64,000 nucleotides of DNA, from positions 2,381,501 through 2,445,500 of the forward strand of contig NZ_CP025473.1 in the NCBI RefSeq assembly GCF_003957375.1, written 5' to 3'. This document shows positions 7,738 through 16,093 of the stretch, one piece after another (position 1 is the stretch's first letter; each line of letters starts with the position of its first letter). Under the pieces are notes generated by a model. It saw nothing but the letters and a program-made list of their open reading frames with translations. It was not told the origin of the DNA and did no database searches. A program made the translations under genes and the position numbers. Origin of the DNA: Enterococcus mundtii. GTDB taxonomy: Bacteria > Bacillota > Bacilli > Lactobacillales > Enterococcaceae.

Positions 7738-8241
7738 TCATACACGATCGTTGAATTTCACTGCTTGGTCTAGATAATACATCAATGGCGCAGAAACAGC
7801 CATGACGATAAATTCACTTAACGCAAGTGTACCATACGTTGTCCAAAACGCTTGACCGCCAGTTGGTACTAACATATACGCAATCATGAACATACTGATT
7901 GTAAAGAACGCTGTATTTAATGCTAAGCGCACTTTGACATTTTTCACTTTATTTTGGATAAGTGCAGTTAGTCCTAATGCAAGTAGTGTTTGACCACCAC
8001 CGAAAATCACATCCATGACACCAAAACCATAAATGGCATTATAAACGATCACGCCACCTAAGACACCCCATAATAATTTTCGATTGAATACAACTAAATG
8101 ATTCAAACTTTCTGAAATACGAAATTGGATTGGACCCGAAGACACAGGTGCTACCAAAATCGTTAACGCTAGATATAAGGCCATGATCAGTCCATTAATA
8201 ACGACTACCATCAGTCGTTGCCTACTCTTTGTTCTCTCCAT
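7738..8241 (-). CDS. queT: Queuosine precursor ECF transporter substrate-binding subunit QueT
   Basis: 167 aa, five to six membrane segments. It matches the QueT family: the conserved PIQFRISESLNHLVVFN early and GFGVMDVIFGGGQTLLA in the middle are typical. QueT captures a queuosine precursor (preQ0/preQ1 or queuine) and works with the shared ECF energy module. The assignment is strongly supported by the preQ1-I riboswitch directly upstream, which overlaps the ribosome binding site. Confidence 0.93.
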   Translation of the reverse strand: MERTKSRQRLMVVVINGLIMALYLALTILVAPVSSGPIQFRISESLNHLVVFNRKLLWGVLGGVIVYNAIYGFGVMDVIFGGGQTLLALGLTALIQNKVKNVKVRLALNTAFFTISMFMIAYMLVPTGGQAFWTTYGTLALSEFIVMAVSAPLMYYLDQAVKFNDRV

Positions 8242-8254
8242 ATTCTATTCCTCA

Positions 8255-8298
8255 TTTCTCCTAGTTTTGTTAATGCGGGATGGTTGATGAACCGCAAG
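8255..8298 (-). promoter_or_regulatory. preQ1 class I riboswitch
   Basis: Minus-strand transcript reads TTGCGGTTC, loop, ACCATCCCGCA, then the A-rich TTAACAAAACTAGGAG. This is the preQ1-I layout: a short hairpin, a cytosine-bearing loop and an A-rich tail that folds back into a pseudoknot. The tail carries TAGGAG, so ligand binding should hide the ribosome binding site and lower queT translation. Confidence 0.9.
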
Positions 8299-8302
8299 GC
8301 GT

Positions 8303-8332
8303 ATTATAACATAACAATTCTAGATTACAACC
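8303..8332 (-). promoter_or_regulatory. queT promoter
   Basis: TATAAT at 8308-8303 on the minus strand with TTGTAA about 16 bases upstream. Transcription would begin almost exactly at the first base of the riboswitch. Confidence 0.65.
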
Positions 8333-8636
8333 TTCCCTCCACCCCACCATTTCAGCATTTTTACCTTAACCTGAAAAGATTGTTATAAAAAATAAAAGAA
8401 ATAAAAACCAGCAAGACACCTCAAGTAGTTAGCACAAGACCTTATTGAACAGCATCGTTGAGAGATTGAGGCTTGATAGATAAAGGAATCGCACTCTTCT
8501 TATCAAAAAAATGAGGGTCGTTGTTGACTAATACTCCCTAGACCATTCTTTGTTTCTATCTTTTACCTACGTTTTTTCGTTTGTTCTTTATTGTATTTTC
8601 TAGCTTAACTTCTTTTTCATTTCCCCAAACCTCTGC
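8333..8636. other. Gene-free stretch upstream of the diacylglycerol kinase leader
   Basis: About 300 bases with no reading frame of credible length on either strand. I see no known RNA family; nothing can be assigned. Confidence 0.4.
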
Positions 8637-8943
8637 TATAATAACCAAGATTGTCATTCTTTTGACAATAATGACGAGATGCTTTGTTGAACCTTCACTG
8701 GTTGACTCTATTATTCAACCACTGCTTACTTATGGTGAGACGATCTAGTGAAGCATCGTTGATCTATTTACATGACTAAAACCACAAGTATTCACAGTTG
8801 TTGATTAAATCTGACACTGCTTGCTCCCCTTTTGACTATGTCGCCTTGCTATCGTATGTTAATGAGAACTCAGGAAGGAGCCCGACAAGACTTGTTTTCT
8901 CAACTCAAATATGCGATACTTTGGTGCATTCCAGGAGGAAAAA
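8637..8943 (+). promoter_or_regulatory. Long structured leader of the diacylglycerol kinase gene
   Basis: A TATAAT at 8637-8642 opens a leader of roughly 300 bases. Several pairings are visible: TTGTCA/TGACAA at 8651-8668 competing with GTCATT/AATGAC, a long-range GATGCTT (8678) with AAGCATC (8751) that encloses the GGTTGA/TCAACC hairpin, and GCTCC (8824) with GGAGC (8877). It does not match a riboswitch class I know. It may be a cis-regulatory RNA or an independent small RNA. Confidence 0.35.
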
Positions 8944-9948
8944 ATGAATTTTCATTATCACCTATTAATCAACCAAGCTGCTGGTAGCGGAAACGGAAAG
9001 AAAACAGCGGATAAGATTTTACCAATTTTGGATCAAAAGAAACTTTCCTATACAGTTCACTATAGTGAATACAAAGGGCATGATGCTCTTATAGCGGAAC
9101 ATTTAGCCGAAGATACCCTCATTGAATGGGAAAAGGATATCGATGCTAATACGATTGGATGGTACCCACTTCTCATCGTCATTGGAGGAGATGGTACGCT
9201 TCATCAAGTCCTGAATACGTTTCATCATTTATGTGTATCTTTTCCTGTCGGCTTCATACCAGCCGGCTCAGGCAACGACTTTGCTCGTGGAATTGGGTTA
9301 AGCAGAGATCCAGAAAAAGCTTTAGAAACGATTTTAGCAACCAAAGAACCACAAAAAATAAATGTATTGCATTATAAAGAAAAAGTAAACGATCGCGAAG
9401 GGCTGGCACTCAATAATTTTGGGATTGGTTTAGATGCAGCAATCGTTCATACTACGAATCATTCCAATGCAAAAAAACGATTGAATAAGTATAATCTAGG
9501 CTCGCTTTCTTATATTTTTTCTTTATTATATGTTCTTTTCTCACAAAAAGGCTTTCCGATTCTTGTAGATATTGGTGGGAAACGTGTGAATTTTAAAAAA
9601 GCCTTTCTATGTACGGCAACCAATCATCCTTATTTCGGTGGCGGAGTATCGATTGTTCCTACTGCAGATGTAACCAAGCCAACTATCGACTTCGTGGTTG
9701 TCGAACGAGTAAATCTATTTAAAATTGCTTGGTTGCTTCTTTTATTATTACAGAAGAAGCAAATGCACTCGAAGTATTTCCATCACTATACAACAAGCAA
9801 ACTTAGAATTGTTTCTACTATTCCCCAATATGGTCAAGAAGATGGGGAAGATTTAGAAAAACAATCGTTTGATTTACAACTAACAAATAAAACACAGTTA
9901 TTGTGGTGTGAAAAAATAGTAATGAGGGAGGAACAGTCAACCTCTTGA
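8944..9948 (+). CDS. Diacylglycerol/lipid kinase family protein (DagK-like)
   Basis: 334 aa lipid kinase of the DAGK catalytic family. Visible motifs: IGGDGTLHQVLN near residue 80 (nucleotide binding) and PAGSGNDFARG near residue 115. It probably phosphorylates diacylglycerol at the membrane face, recycling it to phosphatidate. I start at the ATG at 8944, 5 bases after AGGAGG; the frame extends 11 codons upstream but that part overlaps the ribosome binding site. Other enzymes of this family act on sphingosine or other lipids, so substrate is inferred. Confidence 0.85.
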   Translation: MNFHYHLLINQAAGSGNGKKTADKILPILDQKKLSYTVHYSEYKGHDALIAEHLAEDTLIEWEKDIDANTIGWYPLLIVIGGDGTLHQVLNTFHHLCVSFPVGFIPAGSGNDFARGIGLSRDPEKALETILATKEPQKINVLHYKEKVNDREGLALNNFGIGLDAAIVHTTNHSNAKKRLNKYNLGSLSYIFSLLYVLFSQKGFPILVDIGGKRVNFKKAFLCTATNHPYFGGGVSIVPTADVTKPTIDFVVVERVNLFKIAWLLLLLLQKKQMHSKYFHHYTTSKLRIVSTIPQYGQEDGEDLEKQSFDLQLTNKTQLLWCEKIVMREEQSTS

Positions 9949-9985
9949 TCTGTGGAGCTCCTTCAGATGGAGCAGCTACCTTTCC

Positions 9986-10031
9986 AAAGAAAAGACACCC
10001 GAAACGTTAGCGTTTCGGGTGTCTTTTCTTT
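9986..10031. terminator. Bidirectional terminator between the lipid kinase and recD2
   Basis: A perfect 21-base stem (AAAGAAAAGACACCCGAAAC and its complement) around a TTAG loop, with A and T tracts built into the arms. Confidence 0.93.
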
Positions 10032-10066
10032 GCTGATACTTCACCCCTCCAACTGATGTTGGCTGT

Positions 10067-12613
10067 TTATGGTCGGATGTTCTCCATACCAATCATTGGA
10101 TCAATCCATTGCTGTTCCACAGCTTCGGTTGTGAGAATGTAATTATCAGGTGATTTTGGTGTTTCAGCTTCTTTCACTTCATTTTTTTCTTCTTCGATGG
10201 CAAAAAGCGAAACCTCCTGCGCTTTGTCGGTCGCCTCTTTACGGCCCTCTATTTGTTTTGTTGGCTCAGACACCTGTTCAATGGCTGCCGAATACGTTCC
10301 TTCTTCAAATGGATCGTCACCTGTCAAGGAATCTTCATAGGCGGCTAATTTCGTACGCAGATTAAGAGTCATTTCATTGTCTTCAATCCGCTTCTTCAGT
10401 GTCGTCAATCGCACTGCGGATTCGTTTTTTGCACATGTCAAATATGCTTGCTCTTCCCCTAACAAAATCAACAATTCCTTACTACGAGTAACCGCTGTAT
10501 ACAACAGATTCCGTTGGAGCATTCGTTGGTATTGATGGACCATTGGCAAAATCACCATCTTAAACTCGCTACCTTGGGATTTATGGATCGAACAACAATA
10601 AGACAGGGTGATCTTATTCCATTCATTTCGTTTGTAACTCACTTCATTGGCATCAAATTGGATGACGAGTTCGTCCACCTTATCTTCCGAATCTTTTGCT
10701 AAAACAATTCCCGTGATTACCCCCATGTCACCATTGAACACATTTAATTCTGGCGTATTGACCAAATGGAGTACTTTATCTCCGATTCGATAAACTGTAT
10801 CATTCCAGTGAACTTCTTTCCGATTCCCACCGCCTGGATTGAAAATATTTTGCATCATTTTATTCAAAGCATCGATACCAGCGGCACCGCGATACATCGG
10901 TGCCAACACCTGAATATCTTGTGCAGTAAATCCTTTGTTTTTCGCCTTTTCCACGATTTTAGAAATCAATGGTTCGATTTGATACGCATCACTTGCAAAG
11001 AAAGAGCGATCCTTTTGATTTTTCGTAAAATCTTCAGGCAATCTTCCTTCTTTGATCTCATGAGCCAAAGGAATGATACTTGAACCATCGCCTTGACGAT
11101 AGATCTGATTCAATTCGATTTTAGGGATTTGATCGATTTCTAATAGATCATGCAAGACTTGCCCAGGACCTACTGATGGCAGCTGATCTTTATCCCCTAC
11201 TAAGATCACTTGCATATTCGTAGGGATCGCCTTGAACAGTGTATTGGCCAACCACGTATCAACCATCGACATTTCATCGACGATCAATAAGCCACCGTCT
11301 AATTCTTTCGTACTGATTGAAGGGGTTTTCTCACGACCATTCAAACCTAAAAGCCGGTGTATCGTACTAGCTGGCAAGCCAGTCGTTTCATTCATCCGTT
11401 TAGCTGCCCGTCCTGTAGGTGCAGCTAAGAGGATTGGAAAAATCTCTTGTGTATATTTCGTTGGATCAAGATCTAAGCCGTTTAGCTCTGCAAACAGATG
11501 AACGATGCCATTGATCACTGTAGTTTTTCCAGTTCCTGGGCCACCAGTCAAGATAAATAGTGGTGAGCGAATCGCTTCAGAAATCGCTTCTTCTTGTGAA
11601 TCCCCATACTGGATACCAAACATTTTCTCAATTCGCCGAATATTCTTTTTAATTTCTTTTGGTTCGTACTTGATTTCCTTTTTTCGACTCAACAAGCGTT
11701 GGATCGAATTGCCAATCCCCCATTCAGAAAAATACAAACTATTTTCATATAGATTCGTTTCTTCTTGTTGGATCTTTCCCTCTTCCACTAACTGAATAAT
11801 GACAGTCGCTACTTGATCCGGTTCGATTTCGATTGGACGACTTGATTCCAAGATTTTGATCGTCTGCTGCAATAAAGATTCAGCAGGTACATAGGTATCA
11901 CCGGTTTGGATCGCCTGTTGGAAAATCTGGTGCAAGATCGCTGCTCTGATACGTCGTGGCGAGTCAGCTGCAATGCCGATTTGTTCAGCTAAATTATCTG
12001 CACGTTTAAAGCCGATTCCTTCAATCTCTTCGACTAATTGGTAAGGATTTTCTTGAATGATATCCAACGCTTCATTTTTGTAAGCTTGATAGATACTAAA
12101 GGCTAATTGACTCCCAAATCCGTAACGGTTCAACCCCATGATCACTTGATCCATGCCATGATTCAAACGGATCGTTTCAGCAATCATTTCTCTTTTTGGC
12201 TTCGTTAAACCTGAAATCTGTTGCAATTGCGCAGGATCTTCGATGATTTTTTCAATCGCGTCTTCACCAAGCAGTTCCACGATTTTCTCTGCGGTTTTTT
12301 TTCCGATACCGGGAAACTTGTCACTTGATAGGTAGTTGACGATCCCATTGGCTGTCGTCGGCTTTTCCTGTTCGTAACGCTCTACCTTCAACTGTCTGCC
12401 ATATTTGGGATGATCAACTAGCTCACCATAAAAACGATACACTTCGTTCTCTTGGATATCGCCGAAACTACCGGTTGCGACAATTTCTTTTTCCCGATAA
12501 TCAACACTTGTTTCACTGACTTGGATGAGCAATACTTTATAAAAATTACTAGGATTTTGAAAAAAGATAGCGGCAACTGTGCCGACAAAATAAGGCATTT
12601 CTTCTGGCTCCAT
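10067..12613 (-). CDS. recD2: RecD2-type DNA helicase
   Basis: 848 aa SF1 helicase, 5'-3', the RecBCD-independent RecD2 form with a long N-terminal extension carrying helix-hairpin-helix repeats (for example KFPGIGKKTAEKIVE near residue 98). Helicase motifs in order: Walker A LTGGPGTGKTTVI near 355, DEMSMVD near 443, GDKDQLPSVGPG near 470, and late VTRSKELLILLG. The last 100 residues are acidic and poorly ordered. Start ATG at 12613 has AAGGAGG in front. Role is in DNA repair and replication fork maintenance. It lies 18 bases downstream of the phosphatase gene, probably co-transcribed. Confidence 0.95.
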   Translation of the reverse strand: MEPEEMPYFVGTVAAIFFQNPSNFYKVLLIQVSETSVDYREKEIVATGSFGDIQENEVYRFYGELVDHPKYGRQLKVERYEQEKPTTANGIVNYLSSDKFPGIGKKTAEKIVELLGEDAIEKIIEDPAQLQQISGLTKPKREMIAETIRLNHGMDQVIMGLNRYGFGSQLAFSIYQAYKNEALDIIQENPYQLVEEIEGIGFKRADNLAEQIGIAADSPRRIRAAILHQIFQQAIQTGDTYVPAESLLQQTIKILESSRPIEIEPDQVATVIIQLVEEGKIQQEETNLYENSLYFSEWGIGNSIQRLLSRKKEIKYEPKEIKKNIRRIEKMFGIQYGDSQEEAISEAIRSPLFILTGGPGTGKTTVINGIVHLFAELNGLDLDPTKYTQEIFPILLAAPTGRAAKRMNETTGLPASTIHRLLGLNGREKTPSISTKELDGGLLIVDEMSMVDTWLANTLFKAIPTNMQVILVGDKDQLPSVGPGQVLHDLLEIDQIPKIELNQIYRQGDGSSIIPLAHEIKEGRLPEDFTKNQKDRSFFASDAYQIEPLISKIVEKAKNKGFTAQDIQVLAPMYRGAAGIDALNKMMQNIFNPGGGNRKEVHWNDTVYRIGDKVLHLVNTPELNVFNGDMGVITGIVLAKDSEDKVDELVIQFDANEVSYKRNEWNKITLSYCCSIHKSQGSEFKMVILPMVHQYQRMLQRNLLYTAVTRSKELLILLGEEQAYLTCAKNESAVRLTTLKKRIEDNEMTLNLRTKLAAYEDSLTGDDPFEEGTYSAAIEQVSEPTKQIEGRKEATDKAQEVSLFAIEEEKNEVKEAETPKSPDNYILTTEAVEQQWIDPMIGMENIRP

Positions 12614-12631
12614 CGAGGCCGCCTCCTTTAT

Positions 12632-13285
12632 TTATAGTAAAGGCTCTGGCTGTCCATTACCTAAAAAATCCACCTGATTCCATACTTTAAGGTCATATGG
12701 TAACAGATTGTTTGGTTCTCCTGTTTCTAAAATCGTCAAGCTACTATTGAATAAACCGCCCATTTCTCGTAACTGACTTAATTCTTTACCAGTCATCCAC
12801 TGGATCGCAGCAGTTAAAGAGGCACCATGTCCTACAAATAGAATAGGCCCTTGATGTTGACATACTGCATCCGCAACAACTGCTTCGATCCGCGTGATTG
12901 CTTCGGTGATTGGTTCTCCTTCAAAAGGTGTTGGATCATATTTATCTAAATGATTTCGTAAATTAGGTAAGTTCTCTGGAAATTTTTTGTACATCTCTTC
13001 GATCGACTGTCCTTCTAGTTTTCCTAAACCTAATTCTCTTAATTTATCTGTATAAATGATTTCTGTCGGATGGTCCAATTCTTGATTGATCCCTTTTGCT
13101 GTATCTCTTGCACGTTTTGCCGTACTGCAATAAATAGCTTCAAAAGGAACAGACTTGACCATTTGGCCGAATGCTTTGATTTCCTCATAACTTTGAGGTA
13201 ACAACGGTGAGTCTCCCTGGCTTCCTTGAAAACGTCTTTCAAGATTCCATTCCGTTTTACCATGTCTTGTAAAGTATAGTTCCAT
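12632..13285 (-). CDS. Histidine phosphatase family protein
   Basis: 217 aa, phosphoglycerate mutase-like branch. The catalytic RHG motif is FTRHGKTEWN near residues 5-14, with the second catalytic His in FVGHGASLTA near 160. Such cytosolic enzymes act on phosphoesters of small molecules; the substrate cannot be told. I start at the ATG at 13285, 10 bases behind GAGGAG; a GTG at 13303 overlaps the ribosome binding site. Confidence 0.85.
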   Translation of the reverse strand: MELYFTRHGKTEWNLERRFQGSQGDSPLLPQSYEEIKAFGQMVKSVPFEAIYCSTAKRARDTAKGINQELDHPTEIIYTDKLRELGLGKLEGQSIEEMYKKFPENLPNLRNHLDKYDPTPFEGEPITEAITRIEAVVADAVCQHQGPILFVGHGASLTAAIQWMTGKELSQLREMGGLFNSSLTILETGEPNNLLPYDLKVWNQVDFLGNGQPEPLL

Positions 13286-13609
13286 AGATGTTAGACTCCT
13301 CACTCCGTACTTGTATATAGACTATCATATAGGATTTTCCCGTTGGACCTTGTAGAAAAGCTTGTTTCTAAAAAATAGAGGCTTTCGCCAATTGAATATC
13401 GCTAAAAATCGATTGTAAAAAAACTGTGCTATCCTTTATGTAGTCTTGTTTTCGATCAGCGATGTTCACGAAATATACTTCAGCCACACCCTCGATCAAG
13501 GGGATGCAAAAGGAAGCTCCTACTCTAGCAAAACGAAGGTTGAGCAACAAGAGAAACTATTTTCTCAACTTCATCTTCTTATTAGGAGCGAAACCTCTCT
13601 TTACAACCT
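13286..13609. other. Intergenic stretch between trmL and the histidine phosphatase gene
   Basis: About 320 bases. A 60-codon minus-strand frame (13368-13550) starts with TTG and lacks a ribosome binding site and family resemblance, so I do not call it a gene. No clear terminator with a T-run was found after trmL. Confidence 0.4.
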
Positions 13610-14113
13610 TTAGTCTAGCTTATCATTTTCGTAATGATGTGTTAACTCTAAATTTGGGAAACCTTGTTGACGCAATGCCTCATACACGATCATTGCCGCT
13701 GTATTCGATAGATTCAATGAACGGACGTGTGTATCATTCATAGGGATACGTAAGCATTTTTCTTCATGCTCGCGCATAAAGGATTCCGGTAATCCAGTTG
13801 TTTCTTTCCCAAACAAAAAGAAATGCTCTTCACCATCTGCAAAGTCTTCATCACTGTATACTTTATTCGCAAATTTGGAAATCAAATGTAACTTTCTATC
13901 GCCTAAATAAGCCATAAATGCTGGTAGATCTGCATGATACGTGATATCCACATCATGCCAATAATCAAGCCCCGCTCGTTTCAGCTGTTTATCATCTGTT
14001 GAAAATCCTAGAGGTTCGATCAAGTGTAACGGTGTGTTGGTCGCTGCACATGTTCGTGCAATGTTTCCTGTGTTTGCTGGAATCAAAGGTTCAAATAAAA
14101 CGATGTGGTTCAT
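13610..14113 (-). CDS. trmL: tRNA (cytidine(34)-2'-O)-methyltransferase
   Basis: 167 aa SPOUT methyltransferase that methylates the wobble ribose of certain tRNA-Leu species. Motifs: [20 protein letters not shown] at the N-terminus, the knot motif [12 protein letters not shown] and [19 protein letters not shown] at the C-terminus. I chose the ATG at 14113 because it gives the exact family N-terminus and has AGAGG in front; the frame runs 20 codons further up without support. Confidence 0.93.
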   Translation of the reverse strand: MNHIVLFEPLIPANTGNIARTCAATNTPLHLIEPLGFSTDDKQLKRAGLDYWHDVDITYHADLPAFMAYLGDRKLHLISKFANKVYSDEDFADGEEHFFLFGKETTGLPESFMREHEEKCLRIPMNDTHVRSLNLSNTAAMIVYEALRQQGFPNLELTHHYENDKLD

Positions 14114-14342
14114 ACTATTCATCCTCTCATGTATATGTGAAATCCATTTTAGACTAAATCTTGATTTTTGCATAAAAAAAAACGTATCAACTCGGTGTCA
14201 GTCACTGCGAGTCGTTACGTTAGTGAAGCTCTTTTCACTATCTTTTATCAGAACAGGAACCTGATAAAAACCAATGAAAAAACAACTTGTTGCTACTATA
14301 TCACCATTAAACGATTTTTGCAACCTTAACTCTATAATATTC

Positions 14343-15200
14343 TTATTGGAATCGTTTTCTCTTATTTCCTTTTAACAATTCTACGTCAATTGTAATTTTT
14401 CTAAGGGGTTCTTCCATCAGCGCCTCTTTTATTTCTTTTGCTACTTGCCATTCCAGTGGCGACATTGCCAAGAGATCACGGCGATTTTGTTCAGGAATCG
14501 TAAATTCATACGTCACACGTTGACGTTCCACTGACACCATTGATTCCATGAATTTGTCAACAACACGTTCGTTAGAATAGTGGTGTTTTTCTGGCTGATC
14601 TGGATAAAAAGCTTGGCGTAATTCTTTTAAATAGCCTGATTGTGGAACGACTTTTAATACCATGCCGTCATCTGCAAGTACTCGCTGAAACTCTTGATAG
14701 TGAGAAGGCGAGAAAATATTCAATATCGTCGAAAATTGTTGATCCGCAAAAGGCAAATTCGTTAAATCCGCGACACACCAAAATGCTTGCATCGGCTGTT
14801 CAGTGGCTGCATAGACACCTTCTTTCGCGATATCAAAGCCAATTGCTTGTTTTAATGGTTGTAATTGATCGATGGCCGCCAAAAAGCTCCCTTCTCCACA
14901 ACCGACATCTAGGACGGTCGCATCACTTGGTAGATGCTTAGCTAACTGTTCGATCAATGGTTGATACATACCTGATTGGATCATTCGTCTTCTTGGAGCA
15001 AACATCCCTTGATCATATTCGGTCTTGATTGCGTGAGATAAAAAATACAACGTTCCCTTTTTAGATAAATCAAAACGATGATTCTTTTGGCAAATAAGCC
15101 CATTCGTGGTCGATAAAAAGGATTCTTGACATAACGGGCAACGGAACATTTGGGCATTCTCTGATAAAAATAGTCGACTCTGGTCTATTTTCTTTAACAT
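14343..15200 (-). CDS. rlmA: 23S rRNA (guanine-N1)-methyltransferase, RlmA family
   Basis: 285 aa. N-terminal zinc finger with CPLC near residue 21 and a later CxxxH pattern (CQKNH), then a Rossmann SAM-binding core (VLDVGCGEGSFLAAI near 97). In Gram-positive bacteria this RlmA(II) enzyme methylates G748 of 23S rRNA and influences sensitivity to some macrolides. The C-terminal part (LLAMSPLEWQ) is family-typical. Own transcription unit; the start ATG has AAAGGA 13 bases upstream, a little far. Confidence 0.88.
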   Translation of the reverse strand: MLKKIDQSRLFLSENAQMFRCPLCQESFLSTTNGLICQKNHRFDLSKKGTLYFLSHAIKTEYDQGMFAPRRRMIQSGMYQPLIEQLAKHLPSDATVLDVGCGEGSFLAAIDQLQPLKQAIGFDIAKEGVYAATEQPMQAFWCVADLTNLPFADQQFSTILNIFSPSHYQEFQRVLADDGMVLKVVPQSGYLKELRQAFYPDQPEKHHYSNERVVDKFMESMVSVERQRVTYEFTIPEQNRRDLLAMSPLEWQVAKEIKEALMEEPLRKITIDVELLKGNKRKRFQ

Positions 15201-15329
15201 AGTGATTATTCATTCCTTTAAAATACGTAGTGAGATAGTCATATAAAGATAAAAAACTTTCTTTAAAAACATTCGTCATCTGATATTGTCTATCATGCTA
15301 TCCCCTTCATCTTACCGTTTGAAGAGCGC

Positions 15330-15358
15330 TTTAGCAACTGTAAAAACTATGGTATAAT
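15330..15358 (+). promoter_or_regulatory. cutC promoter
   Basis: TATAAT at 15353-15358 preceded by TTAGCA 16 bases upstream; a 35-base leader follows with AAAGGAG. Confidence 0.6.
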
Positions 15359-15393
15359 TTCAACAAAAGTAGACATAATAAAGGAGCAAAAAT

Positions 15394-16035
15394 ATGATCA
15401 AAGAATTTTGTGCGGAGAATTATACATCGATCCCGTTAGCCATCGCAAATGGAGCAAATCGGATCGAATTATGTGACAACCTAGCAGTAGGTGGCACTAC
15501 ACCAAGTACTGGTGTCATTGAAGAAGTATTGAGCTACGCTAATGAAAAAAATGTACCTGTCATGACGATCATCCGACCACGTGGTGGTGATTTTGTTTAT
15601 AATGATATCGAATTGAAAATCATGCACACTGACTTGATTGAAGCAAAAAAACTAGGAACTGATGGTGTAGTGATCGGTTGCTTGACTCCTTCTGGTTGGT
15701 TAGATGAAGAAGCACTGGAAGTCTTGATCGACTCCGCAGAAGGCTTACAGATCACTTTCCACATGGCGTTTGACGCAATTCCTCAAGAACGTCAATACGA
15801 AGCCATCGATTGGTTGGTTGAACATGGCGTTCATCGTATCTTGACACATGGCGGTGTTGCCGGTACAAACATCGAAAATAATTTTGTACACTTAAAACAG
15901 TTGATCGCTCATGCAGACGGACGAATCATCATTTTACCTGGTGGTGGTATCACTTCAGAAAATGCACAAGTAGTTGCTGATACTTTAGAAGTCCACGAAG
16001 TCCACGGCACAAAAATCGTTCCTTTGTCTGAGTAA
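15394..16035 (+). CDS. cutC: Copper homeostasis protein CutC
   Basis: 213 aa TIM-barrel protein of the CutC family. Characteristic segments: IELCDNLAVGGTTPSTG near residue 24, IRPRGGDFVY near 63, FHMAFDAI near 127 and ILTHGGVAG near 149. The family has been tied to copper tolerance in Enterococcus faecalis, though its biochemical role is unclear. Monocistronic, with its own promoter and terminator. Confidence 0.93.
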   Translation: MIKEFCAENYTSIPLAIANGANRIELCDNLAVGGTTPSTGVIEEVLSYANEKNVPVMTIIRPRGGDFVYNDIELKIMHTDLIEAKKLGTDGVVIGCLTPSGWLDEEALEVLIDSAEGLQITFHMAFDAIPQERQYEAIDWLVEHGVHRILTHGGVAGTNIENNFVHLKQLIAHADGRIIILPGGGITSENAQVVADTLEVHEVHGTKIVPLSE

Positions 16036-16083
16036 AAAAAGCGAAACTTCCTTGTCCCAGACAAGAGAAGCTTCGCCTTTTTT
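16034..16083. terminator. Terminator between cutC and mgtE
   Basis: AAAAAAAGCGAAACTTC pairs with GAAGCTTCGCCTTTTTT through a stem with one mismatch each side of a CCAG-type loop; works in both directions. Confidence 0.85.
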
Positions 16084-16093
16084 CATCTATCCC

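Noticed and set aside
8640-8943. Possible yybP-ykoY, T-box or 6S RNA in the lipid kinase leader
   Set aside because: The AAAAGGGGAGCAAG-like string is on the wrong strand and the other conserved parts are missing; no GGTGG T-box core; no convincing 6S layout.
13368-13550. 60-codon minus-strand frame between trmL and the phosphatase gene
   Set aside because: TTG start, no ribosome binding site, no recognisable family.
14248-14275. TTTTATCAG/CTGATAAAA inverted repeat between trmL and rlmA as a terminator
   Set aside because: No T-run follows on either strand; may only be a fortuitous hairpin.
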